DNA from: Struthio camelus
Lineage: Eukaryota > Chordata > Aves > Struthioniformes > Struthionidae
Reading direction: 5' to 3'
Length of the DNA stretch: 64,000 bases
Assembly (NCBI RefSeq): GCF_040807025.1
Contig: NC_090946.1
Location: 84,504,641 to 84,568,640 of the forward strand
This document shows positions 52,001 through 60,468 of this stretch, piece after piece. The position numbers were made by a program, and so were the translations under genes. The notes beneath the pieces are model-generated. The model was not told where the DNA came from and ran no database searches. It saw only the letters and a list, made by a program, of their open reading frames with translations. Numbering within the stretch: the first letter of the stretch is position 1; each line of letters starts with the position of its first letter.

Positions 52001-54034
52001 CAGGCGAAGCGGGGCGCAGGCGCAGTGGTTTCGGCGTGGCTCGTTGGTGCCCTCGGCTGGCGAAAATTCGGTACAGCAGGCGAAGCGGGGCGCAGGCGCA
52101 GTGGTTTCGGCGTGGCTCGTTGGTGCCCTCGGCTGGCCAGAAATCGGTACTGCAGGCGAAGCGGGGCGCATGCGCAGTGGTTTCGGCGTGGCTCGTTGGT
52201 GCCCTCGGCTGGCGAGAATTCGGTACTGCAGGCGAAGCGGGGCGCAGGCGCAGTGGTTTCGGCGTGGCTCGTTGGTGCCCTCGGCTGGCGAAAAGTTGGT
52301 ACTGCAGGCGAAGCGGGGCGCAGGCGCAGTGGTTTCGGCGAGGCTCGTTGGTGCCCTCGGCTGGCGAAAATCGGTACTGCAGGCGAAGCGGGGCGCAGGC
52401 GCAGTGGTTTCGGCGTGGCTCGTTGGTGCCCTCGGCTGGCGAAAATCGGTACTGCAGGCGAAGCGGGGCGCATGCGCAGTGGTTTCGGCGAGGCTCGTTG
52501 GTGCCCTCGGCTGGCGAAAAATCGGTACTGCAGGCGAAGCGGGGCGCAGGCGCAGTGGTTTCGGCGTGGCTCGTTGGTGCCCTCGGCTGGCGAAAAATCG
52601 GTACAGCAGGCGAAGCGGGGCGCATGCGCAGTGGTTTCGGCGTGGCTCGTTGGTGCCCTCGGCTGGCGAAAATTCGGTACTGCAGCCGAAGCGGGGCGCA
52701 GGCGCAGTGGTTTCGGCGAGGCTCGTTGGTGCCCTCGGCTGGCGAAAAATCGGTACTGCAGGCGAAGCGGGGCGCAGGCGCAGTGGTTTCGGCGTGGCTC
52801 GTTGGTGCCCTCGGCTGGCGAAAATTCGGTACTGCAGGCGAAGCGGGGCGCAGGCGCAGTGGTTTCGGCGTGGCTCGTTGGTGCCCTGGGCTGGCGAAAA
52901 TCGGTACTGCAGGCGAAGCGGGGCGCAGGCGCAGTGGTTTCGGCGTGGCTCGTTGGTGCCCTCGGCTGGCGAAAGTACGGTACTGCAGGCGAAGCGGGGC
53001 GCAGGCGCAGTGGTTTCGGCGTGGCTCGCTGGTGCCCTTGGCTGGCCAGAAATCGGTACTGCAGGCGAAGCGGGGCGCAGGCGCAGTGGTTTCGGCGTGG
53101 CTCGTTGGTGCCCTCGGCTGGCGAAAGTTCAGTACTGCAGCCGAATCGAGGCGCAGGCGCAGTGGTTTCGGCGTGGCTCGTTGGTGCCCTCGGCTGGCGA
53201 AGATTCGGTACTGCAGGCGAAGCGGGGCGCAGGCGCAGTGGTTTCGGCGTGGCTCGTTGGTGCCCTCGGCTGGCGAAAATTCAGTACTGCAGCCGAATCG
53301 AGGCGCAGGCGCAGTGGTTTCGGCGTGGCTCGTTGGTGCCCTCGGCTGGCGAAAATTCGGTACTGCAGGCGAAGCGGGGCGCAGGCGCAGTGGTTTCGGC
53401 GTGGCTCGTTGGTGCCCTTGGCTGGCCAGAAATCGGTACTGCAGGCGAAGCGGGGCGCAGGCGCAGTGGTTTCGGCGTGGCTCGTTGGTGCCCTCGGCTG
53501 GCTAAAGTACGGTACTGCAGGCGAAGCGGGGCGCAGGCGCAGTGGTTTCGGCGTGGCTCGTTGGTGCCCTCGGCTGGCGAAAATTCGGTACTGCAGGCGA
53601 AGCGGGGCGCAGGCGCAGTGGTTTCGGCGTGGCTCGTTGGTGCCCTCGGCTGGCGAGAATTCGGTACTGCAGCCGAATCGAGGCGCAGGCGCAGTGGTTT
53701 CGGCGTGGCTCGTTGGTGCCCTTGGCTGGCCAGAAATCGGTACTGCAGGCGAAGCGGGGCGCAGGCGCAGTGGTTTCGGCGTAGCTCGTTGGTGCCCTCG
53801 GCTGGCTAAGAATCGGTACTGCAGGCGAAGCGGGGCGCATGCGCAGTGGTTTCGGCGTAGCTCGTTGGTGCCCTCGGCTGGCGAAAAATCGGTACTGCAG
53901 GCGAAGCGGGGCGCATGCGCAGTGGTTTCGGCGTGGCTCGTTGGTGCCCTCGGCTGGCGAAGATTCGGTACTGCAGGCGAAGCGGGGCGCAGGCGCAGTG
54001 GTTTCGGCGTGGCTCGTTGGTGCCCTCGGCTGGC
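46015..54034 (+). repeat. NRF1-motif satellite: about 102 tandem units of 76 bp
   Basis: The unit has, in order: GAAAATTCGGTACTGCAG, GCGAAGCGGG, GCGCAGGCGCAGTGG, TTTCGGCGTGGCTCG and TTGGTGCCCTCGGCTGGC. Most units are exactly 76 bp (for example starts at 46,015, 46,091, 46,167 and 46,243). Thirteen are 97 bp through a 21-bp insert that duplicates the TCGGTACTGCAG part after CCCGAAAA, and a few are 75 bp. About twenty units read GCGCATGCGC instead of GCGCAGGCGC, which gives the palindromic NRF1 core. Recurrent alternative bases (GGCGTGG/GGCGAGG, TACTGC/TACAGC, CAGGCG/CAGCCG) are shuffled among units. About nine CpGs per unit survive with few C-to-T losses. No stop trinucleotide occurs in the consensus on either strand, so frames of over 2,000 codons exist on both strands; because 76 is not a multiple of 3, each frame cycles through three readings of the unit. 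I do not regard these as genes. Confidence 0.98.
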
Positions 54035-54752
54035 CAGATATCGGTAGTGCAGCGGTAAGGCGCTCGCATGGGCGCTCGGTTTCCCCTGCTCACTGCTGCC
54101 CTCCGGTGTCGACACGCCACTTCTGCAGCCGCCACTGCCCTCGCCGGCGTACGGAGAATACTGCAGCCAGCCGGCGCGCACCCGCCCAGTGCCGGTCACC
54201 GTGTTCGCCCCTACTCTGCCCTGTTTGGGTAACGGGTAAGCGAAGGGGCCGTGCTCCTCGCCCCTTCCCCGTGCTCATAGACCCGTAGCGCAGAGTGCTT
54301 TTCCGTACTGGTGCTTCCTTCCTGTTGTCGCGGGGACGGGCAGTGCCGTCTCGGCGCTGCTCCGCGGTGCCCTCACACCGGTGCAGCAGCGGAGCCCGCT
54401 CGCTGATCCCCACCGGGCTCTCGGGCACGGACCGAGCAGCCCCGGGGCGCCCGCCGCTGAGCGCGAGCCCCGCGGGGCCGCGGCGGGGGCGGCGGGCTGC
54501 AGCCCCGCGCCGGGAACACGCGGGGGCGCCGTTCCCCGCCTGGCCCCCCTCCCGCTCCCCCTCTCGCCCCCTCCCCTCCCTCCGTCCCTCCCACTCCCCT
54601 CCTCGCCCCTCCCCTCCCCTCCCCTCCCCTACCGCTCGGGGCGGAGCCGGCGCATGCGCGGTGCTCGAGAGCCGGGCCCCCGGCGCTGCCGCGCCCCGTT
54701 CTCGGGCGGCGCATGCGCGGCGGGCGGCGCATGCGCGGCGGCGGGGAGCAGC
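54035..54752 (+). promoter_or_regulatory. CpG-island promoter B with three NRF1-type sites
   Basis: After the last regular unit (54,034) come diverged relatives (GGTAGTGCAGCGG, CACTGCTGCCCTCC, GAATACTGCAGCC) up to about 54,215. Then follows a GC-rich island with a homopyrimidine tract (54,544-54,630) and three copies of GGCGCATGCGCGG at about 54,649, 54,708 and 54,726, the last ending about 14 bases before the candidate ATG at 54,753. NRF1 sites in this position are typical of nuclear housekeeping and mitochondrial-protein genes. No TATA box is seen. The array sits immediately upstream, so it may act as part of this promoter. Confidence 0.7.
54544..54630. repeat. homopyrimidine tract in promoter B
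   Basis: Nearly pure C/T on the plus strand for about 87 bases, including four CCCCT-type pentamer copies near 54,606-54,630. The complementary G-rich strand could form G-quadruplex or triplex structures just upstream of the NRF1 sites. Confidence 0.85.
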
Positions 54753-54827
54753 ATGGCGGCGCGCAGGGACGGAGTTTTCGCTGGGGCGGCGGCCGCCCGG
54801 AGTCGGGGATGCGGGGGCTCCGGTGAG
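54753..54827 (+). CDS. candidate first coding exon B
   Basis: The ATG has a strong Kozak context (GCAGCATGG). Twenty-five codons, starting MAARRDGVFAGAAAARSR and ending GSGE, run to a donor (GAG|GTGAGC), phase 0. It is Arg/Ala-rich with few acidic residues at the start, compatible with an organelle-targeting leader but not diagnostic. Position relative to the NRF1 sites and phase parallel candidate exon A at 35,807. An alternative donor four bases earlier (CCG|GTGAGG) would change the phase. Confidence 0.45.
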
Positions 54828-55023
54828 GTGAGCGCGTCTCTTCGGGTGGCCGCGGGTGTCAGGCGGTCTCCTGCCCGCTGGGGCCGTCGCTGCGTGGAGG
54901 CGGAGGTGCGGGGCGAGGTTTGGGGAGGGGGCTCGGGCCTGGTGCCGCGCCGCGCCGGCAGCGCGGCCCAGGGTCTGCCGGGAGCGCGGGTTTGACCGTC
55001 CGTTTGCCGCGTGTCGCCCTCAG

Positions 55024-55162
55024 GGCCCCGGTTCCTCCCTGGCGAGGCCGGGGCGGGCGCTCGCCCCTGCGGAGGCGGCCGGGAGGAGCGGCGAGGCTGG
55101 CGGGCCCCGGAGCGGCGTTGGGCCGACGGCTCCCGTCGCGGCTGGCTTGCCCGAGGGTGCTG
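55024..55162 (+). CDS. candidate second exon B
   Basis: The acceptor CGTGTCGCCCTCAG precedes 139 nt closed by a very strong donor (GCTG|GTAAGT). In phase from exon 1 it is open: GPGSSLARPGRALAPAEAA at the start and LPEGAG at the junction. It matches copy A exon 2 over its first dozen codons (PGSS, RP). Low complexity suggests leader or linker sequence. About five bases past the donor, retroviral fragment 2 begins, so the intron was invaded or the gene was truncated there. Confidence 0.4.
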
Positions 55163-55167
55163 GTAAG

Positions 55168-55305
55168 TCGCAAGGAAGCTTAAAGCTACCGGACCAAACC
55201 GATTTAAGGTCACTTTGAGCCAGGTGCAGTTAGTGCAGCGCCGAGATCGTTTACTTGAGAGTTGTAGCTAGGGAAATGAGAAGGTGGACGGAGGAAAAGT
55301 ACTCC
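55168..55305 (+). mobile_element. endogenous retrovirus pol fragment 2
   Basis: Diverged but clearly collinear with 45,028-45,165: GATTTAAGGTCACTTTGAG against GATTTAAGGTCAGTTTGTG, then AGTGCAGCGCCGAGATCGTT against AGTGCGACCCCAGGATCATT, then GTAGCTAGGGAAATGAG against GTAACTGGGGAAACAGC. It represents the same RT segment as fragment 1 and carries stops. Together fragments 1 and 2 bracket domain B in direct orientation, 10,143 bp apart at the TTAAGGTCA point. Confidence 0.65.
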
Positions 55306-57350
55306 CAGGCACCCGCACCCTGAGGCCTCCCCCAGCTGCGGGCCCAGACTGTGGGCCCCAGCCAACCCGGGCACCAACTGATGGAAACCCCCACTGAGCC
55401 TTGCTGAGTCCTCCCTCCTCTACAGCTGCCCCTAAATAGTACCGTGGTTTTAATAATTTAAATTAATTTATTAATTTATGAATTAACAGATTAATTTGTA
55501 AAAGGTGTTCTAATACATATCGGGTGTGATCTGTGTCTCCCCCTTGACTCCTTCCCACTTTAGAGAAGAGGGAATTTACAGCGCTTCTTGCTGAAGAATG
55601 TTGATGGGTGGCTGCACAGATGACAAATGGATTTTTCTCTCTTTTCCTCACCACCGAGCCCTCTGTATGTGCAAGAGGACTCTCTAAGTGTGGCTGGTCT
55701 GAGATAATAGTGCTGTGCACAATGCTTAAGGAGAATATTAACATAGAACTGCAGGCTAAGGGATAACCTAAAACACTAAAAAGCTCAGGAAAAAGCTAGG
55801 AGAACAGTGAGGGGCTATGGGAAGCCCCAGTGATGCTACAGAAAACAGCCTGGCTTTTAGGCACGTTCTCAGAGAAGGAGCAATGTCTTACTCCAGCCCA
55901 TAGGCAATGGGTGCTATTAATTACCACCTGTAATTACCAAAAGTTCTGTAAAAGCCGAAGGCGCTAGAGATGATGCATAGCAGATTATGGACTATATGTA
56001 AAGTTGAAACAACAATCTTCTTTTAAAATAGAAACACGTTAGTCCTAAGTAATAGATGAATGTAGCTTTGAGTAACGTGAAGAGAAGCAGTTAAGTCAGT
56101 CACCCTGAAAACCTTTGAGAAGTGGTCCAAAAATCTGGTACCCTCATGGCCTCATCAGTCTTTCGGGTTTGTTTGGTAGGGTGGCCCACTGAAGGGGGAC
56201 ACCTTGAAGAGAAGCAGCTAGACGTCATGATGCAGTTGTTCATTTTGGTCATCGCCTCTGAGGTAAGCATCCAAGTACAGGAGGGATAATCTAGGAGATG
56301 TATCAAAAAGGTAACAGGTTTGAAACAGAGGCAGGCAAATTAAGTGCTGTCATTCTTCCATGTAGTTAAAGACTGAGAGAATTGTTGGTTAAGCACATGT
56401 ATACAAGGGTTTGAGAAAGGATATTGAATGGTACAATAACAGTGAACCAGAATAAGATTTCATGGAAGATGGCATAGGTGTGTACTAGCTGATGTGCCTG
56501 TCTGTCTAATAACCTAGCCCTAGTTGCTGTATGTTTTGTTACCAAACTGTTTACCCTGTAATGTATGATGCCAAGTGCTGTTATAGCACCTTTCCTTTAA
56601 GGAAAAGAAAATAAAAAAAGAACATGGTAAAGAGAAAAAGAACATGCACAAATGTAAGTGTTTCATTGAAGGTAAAATGCAAGTTTATCTGTTTGTTACA
56701 GAGATGGAAGCAATGATAGCAAATGCTGACAAAGAGAAAAGATGGACAAGCAGTTTTTGGTGATTAATACCTAATGGACTGGATGAAACAGGGAAGCAAA
56801 AATGAAGCTTAATGGACCCTTAATATCATCAGAAACTGCTACAGAAGGAGGTGTTCCACTATGGGTAACTAAGGTAACTATTATAACAAATGCCTGTTAT
56901 TTCTGTCTCCCGGGGGTGGCACTGAGGACTAAAGTAACCCGTTCTTACCTTTTGGATATTGTTAACTGTATCTGCCTCAGTTTTGCTTTGGTTGTTATCT
57001 TATATCCGTATACAAAAAGGAAAAGATATAATACTTGTTAGAGTAATTGCCATGGCTGAAATTGAACAGACCAGGAAAATGTAAGCAAGCTGAAGTAATA
57101 AAATCAAATGGAACCAACTGAAAGCTGTCTCCATCTCCCCAAAAGGGAAACCCCATTCCTCCTGTTGAGGAAGGATCCCTAGGAATAGTGATCAGGATAA
57201 CAGATCACCAACATATAACAGAAGGTCTGCACGTGTTACAAAAAGTATGCTGCATACATGTTTCTTTGCATGTGACTTTATGTATCTATGAAGCATCATA
57301 TTTTAAGAGCTACAAGACAGCAACTTATTATCTTAGGGGAATGATAGTCA
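55306..57350. other. probable intron or decayed retroviral sequence
   Basis: No confident feature. A 79-codon plus-strand frame (56,802-57,041) ends in a hydrophobic segment (VNCICLSFALVVILYP) followed by a basic tail, TKRKR. That would suit a membrane anchor, but I cannot assign it to a retroviral or host family. Composition is AT-richer than domain B. Confidence 0.35.
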
Positions 57351-57359
57351 AGTGACCAG

Positions 57360-58116
57360 AGTTTCCGAAGAGGAAGTGAGAGTGAGAGAGAAGTATCTGA
57401 ATTGTAAAATTAAGAGGTGAATTTCAGGAAGGCTCAATTGGTGCAACCCCAGGTTCCTGATATGGCAATGGTATTTGGGGAAACAGGAATAGAGTAGCTA
57501 GAAAAAAGGTTAAAGCCTTATGAAATTAAGACTCTTTCTTGTCAGTTCCAACTTTAGGGCAATTTTAGGAGGATTTAATTTCCTCCGGCAGTGTTAATAT
57601 AACTTGCGTGGTATCAGCAGACCATGGTGGGAATTACAGGAAAGGAGTCAGGAATGGAGCTGGAACAAGGAACATGATGTTGCTTTCACTAAACTGAAAG
57701 AAGCGGCTGTAAAATCTCCTGCCCTCAAATTCCCAGGACAAGGCAAGCCTTTTTCAGTAAGGATTCCCACATCTACTGATTTCGTGGGAGCAGCGCTGCT
57801 GCAAAAGAGCAGTAGAGGGAAAGTGGGTGCCAGTGGCATCATCCTTACATCCCCTTTGAGGCCCGAACAGAAACTCTCTGGCTGTGAGAAAGACTGTTTA
57901 GAAGCAATCTGGGCTGTAACTGTCTTTGAGACTTTTACCTTTTATCAGCCCAGATGCAGCCCAATCTGCTCAATTCCCTCTAAACTAGCTCATGTCAGGG
58001 AAATAAATAGGCAGCAGAGTATCCTCTGTCTAAGTGGGACAGTGGGCACTGATCTTAACAAGGGGGGAGTTACAGTGCAAGTGTACCAAGAAGCAGATCA
58101 TCTTCTGTGCATCTGA
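57360..58116 (+). mobile_element. endogenous retrovirus pol fragment 3 (RT thumb to RNase H)
   Basis: The first part (57,360-57,600) matches fragments 1 and 2 and contains several stops. From 57,604 a 170-codon open stretch shows the reverse transcriptase C-terminus and the start of RNase H in order: WNKEHDVAFTKLKEA (the W-x-x-E-H-x-x-A-F-x-x-L-K block), SPALKFP, GKPFSV, GAALLQ, then GCEKDCLEAIWAV (the E-K-D-C-L-x-A-x-W-A-V block). Similarity fades after FETFTF at about 57,945. Upstream catalytic RT and downstream RNase H and integrase are absent, so it is a dead fragment. It is the longest of three related plus-strand pieces and is most like gamma- or epsilon-type pol. Confidence 0.85.
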
Positions 58117-58677
58117 ATTGAATGAGGGGTAGAGCGCGGTTGTGCCAAAAATGTGGACACAGAAGGCTTCTGAAAGACTAAGCTCTAGGAGCTACTTAGT
58201 CTAACTTCCCTTTCACAGCAACCCAAGTGTCCTCATGGCTTCCAAAAGGGGAGTTGGGGGAAGCGGTATTTGTGGCTTGCCTGTGCTCGTTTGCTTTGCT
58301 TGTGTGTATATTAGATCTGCTTTTGTGCATATAAACGGGTTTGTCTTATGATTTTCTGCAGAGCTCTGATTTTTTTTTTTGCTTTGCTTTATACTTTCGG
58401 AGGATGATGGATTTTACCGTGCCTCCATCAACAAGCGCTGGCTGACAAAGTTATAATGTCCCAGCGGAGACTCTTAGGCAAGACGGAGGAGTTCAGACAT
58501 GCAGCCTGCCAGAAGAACGTCACCTGGGAGGGGTTGCTAGCCTTGAGCTATAGGCGCTGATGCATATGGCTCATTCTGGCAGACACGGAGGGGTTTTCTT
58601 TGGTGGCAGAAATTGTAGCTTGACTGTACACCCTATAGCGGCAGTATTTTTGTGTTTATAAATTGTGTTAATCTTAG
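58117..58677. other. noncoding, unassigned
   Basis: Lies between the pol relic and the next candidate exon. No terminal repeats were identified, although the retroviral neighbour makes an old LTR conceivable. No open frame of note. Confidence 0.35.
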
Positions 58678-58865
58678 GTATTCAGAACATCGGGGATCGA
58701 CTACATGCTGCCATGAAGAACTACAGGCTACCGCTCTCAGACCTTTGTAAGTTACAGCGTGTCAAGAGCGGCCAGGAGAATCCAAATGCCAGTGGAAAGA
58801 TTCTCTGCGTGGTCCTGCTGAAGAACTTCGGCTGTAGGAAGGTTGGCTGCATCCTCACTGGACTT
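58678..58865 (+). CDS. candidate third exon B
   Basis: The acceptor GTGTTAATCTTAG precedes 188 nt ending at a strong donor (GACTT|GTGAGT). Taken in phase 1 from exon 2 it is open and exits in phase 0: GIQNIGDRLHAAMKNYRL, PLSDLCKLQRVKSG, KILCVVLLKNFGCRKVG, CILTGL. A mix of amphipathic and hydrophobic segments makes it the most protein-like piece in this region, but I recognise no family. A shorter form ending at CTTT|GTAAGT (58,741) is possible but gives a phase that fails at the next exon. No counterpart was found in copy A. Confidence 0.4.
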
Positions 58866-58917
58866 GTGAGTAATAAGCCACAATTCATGGACCAGCCAAG
58901 GAGAGAGGGGAATAGTG

Positions 58918-59687
58918 GGCCCGTGGGTGCACCCTCGCTCTTGCAGACACAGACACTCTGGAGGTATAGGGATACAGGCAAGCAGGCCCACAAGTGGCCT
59001 CCACGTGCCTTTCGGTGTGGCTGCGGGTCCTCCGCACAGCAGTGCCCAAGTGGACTTTGGGCCCAGCGGTACACAGAGAGCTCTGCAGCTCAGCAGGTGA
59101 GTGGAACTGGAGCGGGTTGAGGGCTGTTCTGGGCTGTCTGGATCCATCTGGTTCCACTCGCTGTCCCTCTGTCCAGCGCTCCATCTTTTTCTTTCTTTCC
59201 CCGTAGCTCTGTCCGATACCCCGTCCCTTTGTTTAGCTACTCATTGCCCTGCCCAGTTCCCCATCCCTCTGGTACTCTTTGCATCCCTCTGTCAATATCT
59301 TCCTCCCTCCGAGTGGCTCCCTGTCGCTCTGTCCAGCTCTCCATCATCCTTTTCCCCTCTCTGTCCCACTACCCGCCCGCTGTTCCTCTGTCCAGCTCCC
59401 CATCCCTCTGCTGCTCTTGTCTGTCTCTTTGTACCTTTCCAGCCTTCTGTCCCCCTCTCCAGCCTTCTCTTTCTATTTCTGTCCTTCTGTTCAGCTCCCC
59501 ATCCATCTATTTGTATCCCTATCCCTCTTTTCCCCTCTTCTATCTCATCTCTCTGTCTGACTTCCCCTCTCTCTTTTTTTTCTCTCCACCTTTCTGGTTG
59601 GCTCTTCATCCTTCTCACTCTCTTCCCATTGGTCTGACTGGCTCCCTTTCCCTCTCTTCCAGTCCCCGTTCCTCTGTCTGGTTCTCC
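58918..59687 (+). repeat. duplicated block B (exon-like part plus pyrimidine minisatellite)
   Basis: Close direct-orientation copy of 37,466-38,163, about 21.5 kb apart. It keeps the full 150-nt exon-like segment. The minisatellite half consists of CCCTCTGTCCAGCTCCCCATCC-like units. Open frames through it (59,101-59,637 and 59,229-60,158 plus; 59,292-59,618 and 59,615-59,917 minus) are repeat translations. Confidence 0.92.
58947..59096 (+). CDS. candidate fourth exon B
   Basis: The acceptor CTCGCTCTTGCAG precedes exactly 150 nt ending at an optimal donor (CAG|GTGAGT). In phase 0 from exon 3 it is open: TQTLWRYRDTGKQAHKWP, then QRYTESSAAQQ. Phase 0 at both ends and length divisible by three are consistent with a cassette exon. 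The preceding interval of 81 nt is also open in this frame, so it may be a tiny intron or retained. The paralogous segment at 37,488-37,582 keeps both splice sites but has a 95-nt length that breaks the frame. Confidence 0.4.
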
Positions 59688-60000
59688 ACCCTTCTCTTTT
59701 GCTTCCCGTCCCTCTGTCTGCTTCCCCTTCCCTCCTTTCCTCTCTTTATTCTTCTGTCCACTTCTACATCCCTCTTTTTCTCTCTTCTGCTCCCTGGTCC
59801 TCTCTTCAGCCCTCCACCTGTCTGGCCCTCTGTCCTCTTTTTCTCTTCCTTTGTCCAGGGCCCTGACCCTGGGGCTAGGTCTCTATCCTTCTCTTTCTTT
59901 TTCCATCTGTCAGCCAAGCTCTCTATCCCTCTTTTCTTCTGTTCTGCTCCCTGTCCCTCTGTCCAGCTGAAGGTTCATCATTCCTTTGTGTTTTGTCTGG
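59150..60000 (+). repeat. pyrimidine-strand minisatellite
   Basis: Imperfect tandem units of about 20-40 nt with the core CCCTCTGTCCAGCTCCCCATCC, pyrimidine-rich on the plus strand. It extends about 300 bp beyond the part shared with 37.6-38.2 kb. As an intronic polypyrimidine tract it could supply many weak splice acceptors. Confidence 0.85.
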
Positions 60001-60468
60001 TGTGGAAGGTGTCAAGAGGCAATTGGTGCTCAGCAGAGACGATCAGTAGCAACCAGAGGGTCCCATCAATCTGCCTGGTTCAGGTCATGTCAGATACCCC
60101 TGCAGTGACTCTATGTGCAGAGGCATGGGGCTGCGGATGTGCAGTGGGGGAGCACTAATGGGCCAAAGATGCTGTGGAGGATGTGGTAGACATTAGCATG
60201 TGGTAGAGATTAGCAGAGGCTCTGAGTATTCGGGTGTTAGGACAGGTGCAGGTAGGGCAGGGTGTGCTAGGGCAGTCTGGAGCTGCTGTTGTCCGTCTTA
60301 CACGTCAGCGCAGTCTGCAGTTACTGTGTCTTGTCTGCCTGTGCGCAGACAGGGCTGCTGCGCGGTGCAGTTGGAGTCGTGATTGTGTCGCTGGCATTGA
60401 GCCCTGTTTTCTGACTTTATGCAAACTGTTGTCTTCCCTACATCAGCCTTACTCTGCTCCTCTTCCAG

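Noticed and set aside
46015-54034. CRISPR-like array (regular repeats)
   Set aside because: Units are contiguous with no unique spacers, and the genome is vertebrate.
45948-54047. Very long open frames (about 1,000-2,600 codons) on both strands across the array
   Set aside because: The repeat unit contains no stop trinucleotide on either strand, so these frames follow from composition. They overlap one another in all phases and have no family motif or independent start signal.
56802-57041. Small frame with a hydrophobic segment and basic tail as a retroviral envelope anchor
   Set aside because: No other envelope landmark is visible and its position relative to the pol relic (upstream of it) is wrong for an envelope gene of the same element.
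59101-60158. Ser/Pro/Leu-rich frames in the pyrimidine minisatellite, with Arg/Glu-rich antisense frames
   Set aside because: Translations of a low-complexity repeat on both strands, with no domain.
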